Shown piece by piece: positions 45,301 to 60,300 of a stretch of DNA of 64,000 nt. A program made the position numbers and the translations under genes. The stretch is taken from contig BSYQ01000011.1 of NCBI GenBank assembly GCA_030272585.1, positions 3,968,001 to 4,032,000 on the forward strand, in the 5' to 3' direction. Position 1 is the first letter of the stretch. Each line of letters begins with the position of its first letter. The notes below the pieces were generated by a model. It was given only the letters and a program-made list of their open reading frames with translations, was not told the DNA's origin and searched no databases. Source of the DNA: Bryopsis sp. KO-2023. Taxonomy: Eukaryota; Chlorophyta; Ulvophyceae; Bryopsidales; Bryopsidaceae.

Positions 45301-48300
45301 GGTGTCCGGCGACCCCACTCCAGTTGCCTTCAGATCAGACTGCTGGCCAGGGCGTGTTTGATCGGTACCAGGCTTCTCTTCTTTCCCATCCCTGGCTGCT
45401 GATCCACCCACATCCGTCTTGTCCCCTCCCTCCTCATCCTGTTTTTCTGTTGGAGTTTCTTCTCCTTCAGCGGGTGTTTCTGAATCGGTGTCCGGAGACC
45501 CCACTCCAGTTGCCTTCAGGTCAGACTCCTGGCCAGGGGATGTTTGATCGGATTCTGGCTTCTCTTCTTCCCCATCCCTGGGTCCTGGACCATCCACATC
45601 CGTCGATACCACTCCCTTCGCATCCTGTTTTCCCGCTTGAGTTTTTTCCCCATCAGAAGGGGTCTCAGATTCGGTGTCGAGAGAGCCCAATCCGGTTGCC
45701 TTCAGATCAGACTGCTGGCTAGGGGGTGTCTGATCCACACCTTGATTCTCTCCTCCCCCATCCATGGCTTCTGGACCACCCACATCAATCTTTTCCTCTC
45801 CCACTGTTTTTCCCGATGGAGTTGCATCGCCATCAGCTGGGGTTTGCGAATCGGTGTCCGGCGACCCCACTCCAGTTGCCTTCAGATCAGACTGTTGGCC
45901 AGGGCGTGTTTGATCGGTACCAGGCTTCTCTTCTTTCCCATCCCTGGCTGCTGAACCACCCACATCCGTCTTGTCCCCTCCCTCCTCATCCTGTTTTTCT
46001 GATGGAGTTTCTTCTCCTTCAGCGGGAGTTTCTGAATCGGTGTCCGGCGACCCCACTCCAGTTGCCTTCAGATCAGACTGTTGGCCAGGGCGTGTTTGAT
46101 CGGATTCTGGCTTCTCTTCTTCCCCATCCCTGGGTCCTGGACCACCCACATCCGTCGATACCACTCCCTTCGCATCCTGTTTTCCCGCTTGAGTTTTTTC
46201 CCCATCAGAAGGGGTCTCAGATTCGGTGTCGAGAGAGCCCAATCCGGTTGCCTTCAGGTCAGACTCCTGGCCAGGGGATGTTTGATCGGATTCTGGCTTC
46301 TCTTCTTCCCCATCCCTGGGTCCTGGACCACCCACATCCGTCGATACCACTCCCTTCGCATCCTGATTTCCCGCTTGAGTTTTTTCCCCATCAGAAGGGG
46401 TCTCAGATTTGGTGTCGAGAGAGCCCAATCCGGTTGCCTTCAGGTCAGACTCCTGGCCAGGGGATGTTTGATCGGATTCTGGCTTCTCTTCTTCCCCATC
46501 CCTGGGTCCTGGACCACCCACATCCGTCGATACCACTCCCTTCGCATCCTGTTTTCCCGCTTGAGTTTTTTCCCCATCAGAAGGGGTCTCAGATTCGGTG
46601 TCGAGAGAGCCCAATCCGGTTGCCTTCAGGTCAGACTCCTGGCCAGGGGATGTTTGATCGGATTCTGGCTTCTCTTCTTCCCCATCCCTGGGTCCTGGAC
46701 CACCCACATCCGTCGATATCACTCCCTTCGCATCCTGTTTTCCCGCTTGAGTTTTTTCCCCATCAGAAGGGGTCTCAGATTCGGTGTCGAGAGAGCCAGC
46801 TCCGGTCGCCTTCAGATCAGACTGCTGGCTAGGGGGTGTCTGATCCACACCTTGATTCTCTCCTCCCCCATCCATGGCTTCTGGACCACCCACATCAATC
46901 TTTTCCTCTCCCACTGTTTTTCCCGATGGAGTTGCATCGCCATCAGCTGGGGTTTGCGAATCGGTGTCCGGCGACCCCACTCCAGTTGCCTTCAGATCAG
47001 ACTGCTGGCCAGGGCGTGTTTGATCGGTACCAGGCTTCTCTTCTTTCCCATCCCTGGCTGCTGATCCACCCACATCCGTCTTGTCCCCTCCCTCCTCATC
47101 CTGTTTTTCTGTTGGAGTTTCTTCTCCTTCAGCGGGTGTTTCTGAATCGGTGTCCGGAGACCCCACTCCAGTTGCCTTCAGATCAGACTGTTGGCCAGGG
47201 CGTGTTTGATCGGTACCAGGCTTCTCTTCTTTCCCATCCCTGGCTGCTGAACCACCCACATCCGTCTTGTCCCCTCCCTCCTCATCCTGTTTTTCTGATG
47301 GAGTTTCTTCTCCTTCAGCGGGAGTTTCTGATCCGGTGTCCGAAGACCCAACCTCAATCTTGTCCCCTCCCTCCTCATCCTGTTTTTCTGATGGAGTTTC
47401 TTCTCCTTCAGCGGGAGTTTCTGAATCGGTGTCCGGCGACCCCACTCCAGTTGCCTTCAGATCAGACTGTTGGCCAGGGCGTGTTTGATCGGATTCTGGC
47501 TTCTCTTCTTCCCCATCCCTGGGTCCTGGACCACCCACATCCGTCGATACCACTCCCTTCGCATCCTGTTTTCCCGCTTGAGTTTTTTCCCCATCAGAAG
47601 GGGTCTCAGATTCGGTGTCGAGAGAGCCCAATCCGGTTGCCTTCAGGTCAGACTCCTGGCCAGGGGATGTTTGATCGGATTCTGGCTTCTCTTCTTCCCC
47701 ATCCCTGGGTCCTGGACCACCCACATCCGTCGATACCACTCCCTTCGCATCCTGATTTCCCGCTTGAGTTTTTTCCCCATCAGAAGGGGTCTCAGATTTG
47801 GTGTCGAGAGAGCCCAATCCGGTTGCCTTCAGGTCAGACTCCTGGCCAGGGGATGTTTGATCGGATTCTGGCTTCTCTTCTTCCCCATCCCTGGGTCCTG
47901 GACCACCCACATCCGTCGATACCACTCCCTTCGCATCCTGTTTTCCCGCTTGAGTTTTTTCCCCATCAGAAGGGGTCTCAGATTCGGTGTCGAGAGAGCC
48001 CAATCCGGTTGCCTTCAGGTCAGACTCCTGGCCAGGGGATGTTTGATCGGATTCTGGCTTCTCTTCTTCCCCATCCCTGGGTCCTGGACCACCCACATCC
48101 GTCGATATCACTCCCTTCGCATCCTGTTTTCCCGCTTGAGTTTTTTCCCCATCAGAAGGGGTCTCAGATTCGGTGTCGAGAGAGCCAGCTCCGGTCGCCT
48201 TCAGATCAGACTGCTGGCTAGGGGGTGTCTGATCCACACCTTGATTCTCTCCTCCCCCATCCATGGCTTCTGGACCACCCACATCAATCTTTTCCTCTCC

Positions 48301-51300
48301 CACTGTTTTTCCCGATGGAGTTGCATCGCCATCACCTGGGGTTTGCGAATCGGTGCCAGGAGATCCAACTCCGGTCGCCTTCAGATCAGACTGCTGGCCA
48401 GGGCGTGTTTGATCGGTACCAGGCTTCTCTTCTTTCCCATCCCTGGCTGCTGAACCACCCACATCCGTCTTGTCCCCTCCCTCCTCATCTTGTTTTTCTG
48501 ATGGAGTTTCTTCCCCTTCAGCGGGAGTTTCTGAATCGGTGTCCGGAGACCTCACTCCAGTTGCCTTCAGGTCAGACTCCTGGCCAGGGGATGTTTGATC
48601 GGATTCTGGCTTCTCTTCTTCCCTATCCCTGGGTCCTGGACCACCCACATCCGTCGATACCACTCCCTTCGCATCCTGTTTTCCCGCTTGAGTTTTTTCC
48701 CCATCAGAAGGGGTCTCAGATTCGGTGTCGAGAGAGCCAGCTCCGGTCGCCTTCAGATCAGACTGCTGGCTAGGGGGTGTCTGATCCACACCTTGATTCT
48801 CTCCTCCCCCATCCATGGCTTCTGGACCACCCACATCAATCTTTTCCTCTCCCACTGTTTTTCCCGATGGAGTTGCATCGCCATCAGCTGGGGTTTGCGA
48901 ATCGGTGTCCGGCGACCCCACTCCAGTTGCCTTCAGATCAGACTGCTGGCCAGGGCGTGTTTGATCGGTACCAGGCTTCTCTTCTTTCCCATCCCTGGCT
49001 GCTGATCCACCCACATCCGTCTTGTCCCCTCCCTCCTCATCCTGTTTTTCTGTTGGAGTTTCTTCTCCTTCAGCGGGTGTTTCTGAATCGGTGTCCGGAG
49101 ACCCCACTCCAGTTGCCTTCAGATCAGACTGTTGGCCAGGGCGTGTTTGATCGGTACCAGGCTTCTCTTCTTTCCCATCCCTGGCTGCTGAACCACCCAC
49201 ATCCGTCTTGTCCCCTCCCTCCTCATCCTGTTTTTCTGATGGAGTTTCTTCTCCTTCAGCGGGAGTTTCTGATCCGGTGTCCGAAGACCCAACCTCAATC
49301 TTGTCCCCTCCCTCCTCATCCTGTTTTTCTGATGGAGTTTCTTCTCCTTCAGCGGGAGTTTCTGAATCGGTGTCCGGCGACCCCACTCCAGTTGCCTTCA
49401 GATCAGACTGTTGGCCAGGGCGTGTTTGATCGGATTCTGGCTTCTCTTCTTCCCCATCCCTGGGTCCTGGACCACCCACATCCGTCGATACCACTCCCTT
49501 CGCATCCTGTTTTCCCGCTTGAGTTTTTTCCCCATCAGAAGGGGTCTCAGATTCGGTGTCGAGAGAGCCCAATCCGGTTGCCTTCAGATCAGACTGCTGG
49601 CTAGGGGGTGTCTGATCCACATCTTGATTCTCTCCTCCCCCATCCATGGCTTCTGCACCACCCACATCAATCTTTTCCTCTCCCACTGTTTTTCCCGATG
49701 GAGTTGCATCGCCATCAGCTGGGGTTTGCGAATCGGTGTCCGGCGACCCCACTCCAGTAGCCTTCAGATCAGACTGTTGGCCAGGGCGTGTTTGATCGGT
49801 ACCAGGCTTCTCTTCTTTCCCATCCCTGGCTGCTGAACCACCCACATCCGTCTTGTCCCCTCCCTCCTCATCCTGTTTTTCTGATGGAGTTTCTTCCCCT
49901 TCAGCGGGTGTTTCTGAATCGGTGTCCGGAGCCGCAACCCCAATCTTGTCCCCTCCCTCCTCATCCTGTTTTTCTGTTGGAGTTTCTTCTCCTTCAGCGG
50001 GTGTTTCTGAATCGGTGTCCGGAGACCCCACTCCAGTTGCCTTCAGGTCAGACTCCTGGCCAGGGGATGTTTGATCGGATTCTGGCTTCTCTTCTTCCCC
50101 ATCCCTGGGTCCTGGACCACCCACATCCGTCGATACCACTCCCTTCGCATCCTGTTTTCCCGCTTGAGTTTTTTCCCCATCAGAAGGGGTCTCAGATTCG
50201 GTGTCGAGAGAGCCAGCTCCGGTTGCCTTCAGATCAGACTGCTGGCTAGGGGGTGTCTGATCCACACCTTGATTCTCTCCTCCCCCATCCATGGCTTCTG
50301 GACCACCCACATCAATCTTTTCCTCTCCCACTGTTTTTCCCGATGGAGTTGCATCGCCATCAGCTGGGGTTTGCGAATCGGTGTCCGGCGACCCCACTCC
50401 AGTTGCCTTCAGATCAGACTGCTGGCCAGGGCGTGTTTGATCGGTACCAGGCTTCTCTTCTTTCCCATCCCTGGCTGCTGATCCACCCACATCCGTCTTG
50501 TCCCCTCCCTCCTCATCCTGTTTTTCTGTTGGAGTTTCTTCTCCTTCAGCGGGTGTTTCTGAATCGGTGTCCGGAGACCCCACTCCAGTTGCCTTCAGGT
50601 CAGACTCCTGGCCAGGGGATGTTTGATCGGATTCTGGCTTCTCTTCTTCCCCATCCCTGGGTCCTGGACCACCCACATCCGTCGATACCACTCCCTTCGC
50701 ATCCTGTTTTCCCGCTTGAGTTTTTTCCCCATCAGAAGGGGTCTCAGATTCGGTGTCGAGAGAGCCCAATCCGGTTGCCTTCAGGTCAGACTCCTGGCCA
50801 GGGGATGTTTGATCGGATTCTGGCTTCTCTTCTTCCCCATCCCTGGGTCCTGGACCACCCACATCCGTCGATACCACTCCCTTCGCATCCTGTTTTCCCG
50901 CTTGAGTTTTTTCCCCATCAGAAGGGGTCTCAGATTTGGTGTCGAGAGAGCCCAATCCGGTTGCCTTCAGGTCAGACTCCTGGCCAGGGGATGTTTGATC
51001 GGATTCTGGCTTCTCTTCGTCCCCATCCCTGGGTCCTGGACCACCCACATCCGTCGATACCACTCCCTTCGCATCCTGTTTTCCCGCTTGAGTTTTTTCC
51101 CCATCAGAAGGGGTCTCAGATTCGGTGTCGAGAGAGCCCAATCCGGTTGCCTTCAGGTCAGACTCCTGGCCAGGGGATGTTTGATCGGATTCTGGCTTCT
51201 CTTCTTCCCCATCCCTGGGTCCTGGACCACCCACATCCGTCGATATCACTCCCTTCGCATCCTGTTTTCCCGCTTGAGTTTTTTCCCCATCAGAAGGGGT

Positions 51301-54300
51301 CTCAGATTCGGTGTCGAGAGAGCCAGCTCCGGTCGCCTTCAGATCAGACTGCTGGCTAGGGGGTGTCTGATCCACACCTTGATTCTCTCCTCCCCCATCC
51401 ATGGCTTCTGGACCACCCACATCAATCTTTTCCTCTCCCACTGTTTTTCCCGATGGAGTTGCATCGCCATCACCTGGGGTTTGCGAATCGGTGCCAGGAG
51501 ATCCAACTCCGGTCGCCTTCAGATCAGACTGCTGGCCAGGGCGTGTTTGATCGGTACCAGGCTTCTCTTCTTTTCCATCCCTGGCTGCTGAACCACCCAC
51601 ATCCGTCTTGTCCCCTCCCTCCTCATCCTGTTTTTCTGATGGAGTTTCTTCTCCTTCAGCGGGTGTTTCTGAATCGGTGTCCGGAGACCCCACTCCAGTT
51701 GCCTTCAGATCAGACTGCTGGCTAGGGGGTGTCTGATCCACACCTTGATTCTCTCCTCCCCCATCCATGGCTTCTGGACCACCCACATCAATCTTTTCCT
51801 CTCCCACTGTTTTTCCCGATGGAGTTGCATCGCCATCAGCTGGGGTTTGCGAATCGGTGTCCGGCGACCCCACTCCAGTTGCCTTCAGATCAGACTGCTG
51901 GCCAGGGCGTGTTTGATCGGTACCAGGCTTCTCTTCTTTCCCATCCCTGGCTGCTGATCCACCCACATCCGTCTTGTCCCCTCCCTCCTCATCCTGTTTT
52001 TCTGTTGGAGTTTCTTCTCCTTCAGCGGGTGTTTCTGAATCGGTGTCCGGAGACCCCACTCCAGTTGCCTTCAGGTCAGACTCCTGGCCAGGGGATGTTT
52101 GATCGGATTCTGGCTTCTCTTCTTCCCCATCCCTGGGTCCTGGACCACCCACATCCGTCGATACCACTCCCTTCGCATCCTGTTTTCCCGCTTGAGTTTT
52201 TTCCCCATCAGAAGGGGTCTCAGATTCGGTGTCGAGAGAGCCCAATCCGGTTGCCTTCAGGTCAGACTCCTGGCCAGGGGATGTTTGATCGGATTCTGGC
52301 TTCTCTTCTTCCCCATCCCTGGGTCCTGGACCACCCACATCCGTCGATACCACTCCCTTCGCATCCTGTTTTCCCGCTTGAGTTTTTTCCCCATCAGAAG
52401 GGGTCTCAGATTTGGTGTCGAGAGAGCCCAATCCGGTTGCCTTCAGGTCAGACTCCTGGCCAGGGGATGTTTGATCGGATTCTGGCTTCTCTTCTTCCCC
52501 ATCCCTGGGTCCTGGACCACCCACATCCGTCGATACCACTCCCTTCGCATCCTGTTTTCCCGCTTGAGTTTTTTCCCCATCAGAAGGGGTCTCAGATTCG
52601 GTGTCGAGAGAGCCCAATCCGGTTGCCTTCAGGTCAGACTCCTGGCCAGGGGATGTTTGATCGGATTCTGGCTTCTCTTCTTCCCCATCCCTGGGTCCTG
52701 GACCACCCACATCCGTCGATATCACTCCCTTCGCATCCTGTTTTCCCGCTTGAGTTTTTTCCCCATCAGAAGGGGTCTCAGATTCGGTGTCGAGAGAGCC
52801 AGCTCCGGTCGCCTTCAGATCAGACTGCTGGCTAGGGGGTGTCTGATCCACACCTTGATTCTCTCCTCCCCCATCCATGGCTTCTGGACCACCCACATCA
52901 ATCTTTTCCTCTCCCACTGTTTTTCCCGATGGAGTTGCATCGCCATCACCTGGGGTTTGCGAATCGGTGCCAGGAGATCCAACTCCGGTCGCCTTCAGAT
53001 CAGACTGCTGGCCAGGGCGTGTTTGATCGGTACCAGGCTTCTCTTCTTTTCCATCCCTGGCTGCTGAACCACCCACATCCGTCTTGTCCCCTCCCTCCTC
53101 ATCCTGTTTTTCTGATGGAGTTTCTTCTCCTTCAGCGGGTGTTTCTGAATCGGTGTCCGGAGACCCCACTCCAGTTGCCTTCAGATCAGACTGCTGGCTA
53201 GGGGGTGTCTGATCCACACCTTGATTCTCTCCTCCCCCATCCATGGCTTCTGGACCACCCACATCAATCTTTTCCTCTCCCACTGTTTTTCCCGATGGAG
53301 TTGCATCGCCATCACCTGGGGTTTGCGAATCGGTGCCAGGAGATCCAACTCCGGTCGCCTTCAGATCAGACTGCTGGCCAGGGCGTGTTTGATCGGTACC
53401 AGGCTTCTCTTCTTTCCCATCCCTGGCTGCTGAACCACCCACATCCGTCTTGTCCCCTCCCTCCTCATCCTGTTTTTCTGATGGAGTTTCTTCTCCTTCA
53501 GCGGGTGTTTCTGAATCGGTGTCCGGAGACCCCACTCCAGTTGCCTTCAGGTCAGACTCCTGGCCAGGGGATGTTTGATCGGATTCTGGCTTCTCTTCTT
53601 CCCCATCCCTGGGTCCTGGACCACCCACATCCGTCGATACCACTCCCTTCGCATCCTGTTTTCCCGCTTGAGTTTTTTCCCCATCAGAAGGGGTCTCAGA
53701 TTTGGTGTCGAGAGAGCCCAATCCGGTTGCCTTCAGGTCAGACTCCTGGCCAGGGGATGTTTGATCGGATTCTGGCTTCTCTTCTTCCCCATCCCTGGGT
53801 CCTGGACCACCCACATCCGTCGATACCACTCCCTTCGCATCCTGTTTTCCCGCTTGAGTTTTTTCCCCATCAGAAGGGGTCTCAGATTCGGTGTCGAGAG
53901 AGCCCAATCCGGTTGCCTTCAGGTCAGACTCCTGGCCAGGGGATGTTTGATCGGATTCTGGCTTCTCTTCTTCCCTATCCCTGGGTCCTGGACCACCCAC
54001 ATCCGTCGATACCACTCCCTTCGCATCCTGTTTTCCCGCTTGAGTTTTTTCCCCATCAGAAGGGGTCTCAGATTCGGTGTCGAGAGAGCCAGCTCCGGTC
54101 GCCTTCAGATCAGACTGCTGGCTAGGGGGTGTCTGATCCACACCTTGATTCTCTCCTCCCCCATCCATGGCTTCTGGACCACCCACATCAATCTTTTCCT
54201 CTCCCACTGTTTTTCCCGATGGAGTTGCATCGCCATCAGCTGGGGTTTGCGAATCGGTGTCCGGCGACCCCACTCCAGTTGCCTTCAGATCAGACTGCTG

Positions 54301-57300
54301 GCCAGGGCGTGTTTGATCGGTACCAGGCTTCTCTTCTTTCCCATCCCTGGCTGCTGATCCACCCACATCCGTCTTGTCCCCTCCCTCCTCATCCTGTTTT
54401 TCTGTTGGAGTTTCTTCTCCTTCAGCGGGTGTTTCTGAATCGGTGTCCGGAGACCCCACTCCAGTTGCCTTCAGATCAGACTGTTGGCCAGGGCGTGTTT
54501 GATCGGTACCAGGCTTCTCTTCTTTCCCATCCCTGGCTGCTGAACCACCCACATCCGTCTTGTCCCCTCCCTCCTCATCCTGTTTTTCTGATGGAGTTTC
54601 TTCTCCTTCAGCGGGAGTTTCTGATCCGGTGTCCGAAGACCCAACCTCAATCTTGTCCCCTCCCTCCTCATCCTGTTTTTCTGATGGAGTTTCTTCTCCT
54701 TCAGCGGGAGTTTCTGAATCGGTGTCCGGCGACCCCACTCCAGTTGCCTTCAGATCAGACTGTTGGCCAGGGCGTGTTTGATCGGATTCTGGCTTCTCTT
54801 CTTCCCCATCCCTGGGTCCTGGACCACCCACATCCGTCGATACCACTCCCTTCGCATCCTGTTTTCCCGCTTGAGTTTTTTCCCCATCAGAAGGGGTCTC
54901 AGATTCGGTGTCGAGAGAGCCCAATCCGGTTGCCTTCAGATCAGACTGCTGGCTAGGGGGTGTCTGATCCACATCTTGATTCTCTCCTCCCCCATCCATG
55001 GCTTCTGCACCACCCACATCAATCTTTTCCTCTCCCACTGTTTTTCCCGATGGAGTTGCATCGCCATCAGCTGGGGTTTGCGAATCGGTGTCCGGCGACC
55101 CCACTCCAGTAGCCTTCAGATCAGACTGTTGGCCAGGGCGTGTTTGATCGGTACCAGGCTTCTCTTCTTTCCCATCCCTGGCTGCTGAACCACCCACATC
55201 CGTCTTGTCCCCTCCCTCCTCATCCTGTTTTTCTGATGGAGTTTCTTCCCCTTCAGCGGGTGTTTCTGAATCGGTGTCCGGAGCCGCAACCCCAATCTTG
55301 TCCCCTCCCTCCTCATCCTGTTTTTCTGTTGGAGTTTCTTCTCCTTCAGCGGGTGTTTCTGAATCGGTGTCCGGAGACCCCACTCCAGTTGCCTTCAGGT
55401 CAGACTCCTGGCCAGGGGATGTTTGATCGGATTCTGGCTTCTCTTCTTCCCCATCCCTGGGTCCTGGACCACCCACATCCGTCGATACCACTCCCTTCGC
55501 ATCCTGTTTTCCCGCTTGAGTTTTTTCCCCATCAGAAGGGGTCTCAGATTCGGTGTCGAGAGAGCCAGCTCCGGTTGCCTTCAGATCAGACTGCTGGCTA
55601 GGGGGTGTCTGATCCACACCTTGATTCTCTCCTCCCCCATCCATGGCTTCTGGACCACCCACATCAATCTTTTCCTCTCCCACTGTTTTTCCCGATGGAG
55701 TTGCATCGCCATCAGCTGGGGTTTGCGAATCGGTGTCCGGCGACCCCACTCCAGTTGCCTTCAGATCAGACTGCTGGCCAGGGCGTGTTTGATCGGTACC
55801 AGGCTTCTCTTCTTTCCCATCCCTGGCTGCTGATCCACCCACATCCGTCTTGTCCCCTCCCTCCTCATCCTGTTTTTCTGTTGGAGTTTCTTCTCCTTCA
55901 GCGGGTGTTTCTGAATCGGTGTCCGGAGACCCCACTCCAGTTGCCTTCAGGTCAGACTCCTGGCCAGGGGATGTTTGATCGGATTCTGGCTTCTCTTCTT
56001 CCCCATCCCTGGGTCCTGGACCACCCACATCCGTCGATACCACTCCCTTCGCATCCTGTTTTCCCGCTTGAGTTTTTTCCCCATCAGAAGGGGTCTCAGA
56101 TTCGGTGTCGAGAGAGCCCAATCCGGTTGCCTTCAGGTCAGACTCCTGGCCAGGGGATGTTTGATCGGATTCTGGCTTCTCTTCTTCCCCATCCCTGGGT
56201 CCTGGACCACCCACATCCGTCGATACCACTCCCTTCGCATCCTGTTTTCCCGCTTGAGTTTTTTCCCCATCAGAAGGGGTCTCAGATTTGGTGTCGAGAG
56301 AGCCCAATCCGGTTGCCTTCAGGTCAGACTCCTGGCCAGGGGATGTTTGATCGGATTCTGGCTTCTCTTCGTCCCCATCCCTGGGTCCTGGACCACCCAC
56401 ATCCGTCGATACCACTCCCTTCGCATCCTGTTTTCCCGCTTGAGTTTTTTCCCCATCAGAAGGGGTCTCAGATTCGGTGTCGAGAGAGCCCAATCCGGTT
56501 GCCTTCAGGTCAGACTCCTGGCCAGGGGATGTTTGATCGGATTCTGGCTTCTCTTCTTCCCCATCCCTGGGTCCTGGACCACCCACATCCGTCGATATCA
56601 CTCCCTTCGCATCCTGTTTTCCCGCTTGAGTTTTTTCCCCATCAGAAGGGGTCTCAGATTCGGTGTCGAGAGAGCCAGCTCCGGTCGCCTTCAGATCAGA
56701 CTGCTGGCTAGGGGGTGTCTGATCCACACCTTGATTCTCTCCTCCCCCATCCATGGCTTCTGGACCACCCACATCAATCTTTTCCTCTCCCACTGTTTTT
56801 CCCGATGGAGTTGCATCGCCATCACCTGGGGTTTGCGAATCGGTGCCAGGAGATCCAACTCCGGTCGCCTTCAGATCAGACTGCTGGCCAGGGCGTGTTT
56901 GATCGGTACCAGGCTTCTCTTCTTTTCCATCCCTGGCTGCTGAACCACCCACATCCGTCTTGTCCCCTCCCTCCTCATCCTGTTTTTCTGATGGAGTTTC
57001 TTCTCCTTCAGCGGGTGTTTCTGAATCGGTGTCCGGAGACCCCACTCCAGTTGCCTTCAGATCAGACTGCTGGCTAGGGGGTGTCTGATCCACACCTTGA
57101 TTCTCTCCTCCCCCATCCATGGCTTCTGGACCACCCACATCAATCTTTTCCTCTCCCACTGTTTTTCCCGATGGAGTTGCATCGCCATCACCTGGGGTTT
57201 GCGAATCGGTGTCCGGCGACCCCACTCCAGTTGCCTTCAGATCAGACTGCTGGCCAGGGCGTGTTTGATCGGTACCAGGCTTCTCTTCTTTCCCATCCCT

Positions 57301-60300
57301 GGCTGCTGATCCACCCACATCCGTCTTGTCCCCTCCCTCCTCATCCTGTTTTTCTGTTGGAGTTTCTTCTCCTTCAGCGGGTGTTTCTGAATCGGTGTCC
57401 GGAGACCCCACTCCAGTTGCCTTCAGGTCAGACTCCTGGCCAGGGGATGTTTGATCGGATTCTGGCTTCTCTTCTTCCCCATCCCTGGGTCCTGGACCAC
57501 CCACATCCGTCGATACCACTCCCTTCGCATCCTGTTTTCCCGCTTGAGTTTTTTCCCCATCAGAAGGGGTCTCAGATTCGGTGTCGAGAGAGCCCAATCC
57601 GGTTGCCTTCAGGTCAGACTCCTGGCCAGGGGATGTTTGATCGGATTCTGGCTTCTCTTCGTCCCCATCCCTGGGTCCTGGACCACCCACATCCGTCGAT
57701 ACCACTCCCTTCGCATCCTGTTTTCCCGCTTGAGTTTTTTCCCCATCAGAAGGGGTCTCAGATTCGGTGTCGAGAGAGCCCAATCCGGTTGCCTTCAGGT
57801 CAGACTCCTGGCCAGGGGATGTTTGATCGGATTCTGGCTTCTCTTCTTCCCCATCCCTGGGTCCTGGACCACCCACATCCGTCGATACCACTCCCTTCGC
57901 ATCCTGTTTTCCCGCTTGAGTTTTTTCCCCATCAGAAGGGGTCTCAGATTTGGTGTCGAGAGAGCCCAATCCGGTTGCCTTCAGGTCAGACTCCTGGCCA
58001 GGGGATGTTTGATCGGATTCTGGCTTCTCTTCGTCCCCATCCCTGGGTCCTGGACCACCCACATCCGTCGATACCACTCCCTTCGCATCCTGTTTTCCCG
58101 CTTGAGTTTTTTCCCCATCAGAAGGGGTCTCAGATTCGGTGTCGAGAGAGCCCAATCCGGTTGCCTTCAGGTCAGACTCCTGGCCAGGGGATGTTTGATC
58201 GGATTCTGGCTTCTCTTCTTCCCCATCCCTGGGTCCTGGACCACCCACATCCGTCGATACCACTCCCTTCGCATCCTGTTTTCCCGCTTGAGTTTTTTCC
58301 CCATCAGAAGGGGTCTCAGATTCGGTGTCGAGAGAGCCAGCTCCGGTCGCCTTCAGATCAGACTGCTGGCTAGGGGGTGTCTGATCCACACCTTGATTCT
58401 CTCCTCCCCCATCCATGGCTTCTGGACCACCCACATCAATCTTTTCCTCTCCCACTGTTTTTCCCGATGGAGTTGCATCGCCATCAGCTGGGGTTTGCGA
58501 ATCGGTGTCCGGCGACCCCACTCCAGTTGCCTTCAGATCAGACTGCTGGCCAGGGCGTGTTTGATCGGTACCAGGCTTCTCTTCTTTCCCATCCCTGGCT
58601 GCTGATCCACCCACATCCGTCTTGTCCCCTCCCTCCTCATCCTGTTTTTCTGTTGGAGTTTCTTCTCCTTCAGCGGGTGTTTCTGAATCGGTGTCCGGAG
58701 ACCCCACTCCAGTTGCCTTCAGATCAGACTGTTGGCCAGGGCGTGTTTGATCGGTACCAGGCTTCTCTTCTTTCCCATCCCTGGCTGCTGAACCACCCAC
58801 ATCCGTCTTGTCCCCTCCCTCCTCATCCTGTTTTTCTGATGGAGTTTCTTCTCCTTCAGCGGGAGTTTCTGATCCGGTGTCCGAAGACCCAACCTCAATC
58901 TTGTCCCCTCCCTCCTCATCCTGTTTTTCTGATGGAGTTTCTTCTCCTTCAGCGGGAGTTTCTGAATCGGTGTCCGGCGACCCCACTCCAGTTGCCTTCA
59001 GATCAGACTGTTGGCCAGGGCGTGTTTGATCGGATTCTGGCTTCTCTTCTTCCCCATCCCTGGGTCCTGGACCACCCACATCCGTCGATACCACTCCCTT
59101 CGCATCCTGTTTTCCCGCTTGAGTTTTTTCCCCATCAGAAGGGGTCTCAGATTCGGTGTCGAGAGAGCCCAATCCGGTTGCCTTCAGATCAGACTGCTGG
59201 CTAGGGGGTGTCTGATCCACATCTTGATTCTCTCCTCCCCCATCCATGGCTTCTGCACCACCCACATCAATCTTTTCCTCTCCCACTGTTTTTCCCGATG
59301 GAGTTGCATCGCCATCAGCTGGGGTTTGCGAATCGGTGTCCGGCGACCCCACTCCAGTAGCCTTCAGATCAGACTGTTGGCCAGGGCGTGTTTGATCGGT
59401 ACCAGGCTTCTCTTCTTTCCCATCCCTGGCTGCTGAACCACCCACATCCGTCTTGTCCCCTCCCTCCTCATCCTGTTTTTCTGATGGAGTTTCTTCCCCT
59501 TCAGCGGGTGTTTCTGAATCGGTGTCCGGAGCCGCAACCCCAATCTTGTCCCCTCCCTCCTCATCCTGTTTTTCTGTTGGAGTTTCTTCTCCTTCAGCGG
59601 GTGTTTCTGAATCGGTGTCCGGAGACCCCACTCCAGTTGCCTTCAGGTCAGACTCCTGGCCAGGGGATGTTTGATCGGATTCTGGCTTCTCTTCTTCCCC
59701 ATCCCTGGGTCCTGGACCATCCACATCCGTCGATACCACTCCCTTCGCATCCTGTTTTCCCGCTTGAGTTTTTTCCCCATCAGAAGGGGTCTCAGATTCG
59801 GTGTCGAGAGAGCCAGCTCCGGTCGCCTTCAGATCAGACTGCTGGCTAGGGGGTGTCTGATCCACACCTTGATTCTCTCCTCCCCCATCCATGGCTTCTG
59901 GACCACCCACATCAATCTTTTCCTCTCCCACTGTTTTTCCCGATGGAGTTGCATCGCCATCAGCTGGGGTTTGCGAATCGGTGTCCGGCGACCCCACTCC
60001 AGTTGCCTTCAGATCAGACTGCTGGCCAGGGCGTGTTTGATCGGTACCAGGCTTCTCTTCTTTCCCATCCCTGGCTGCTGATCCACCCACATCCGTCTTG
60101 TCCCCTCCCTCCTCATCCTGTTTTTCTGTTGGAGTTTCTTCTCCTTCAGCGGGTGTTTCTGAATCGGTGTCCGGAGACCCCACTCCAGTTGCCTTCAGAT
60201 CAGACTGTTGGCCAGGGCGTGTTTGATCGGTACCAGGCTTCTCTTCTTTCCCATCCCTGGCTGCTGAACCACCCACATCCGTCTTGTCCCCTCCCTCCTC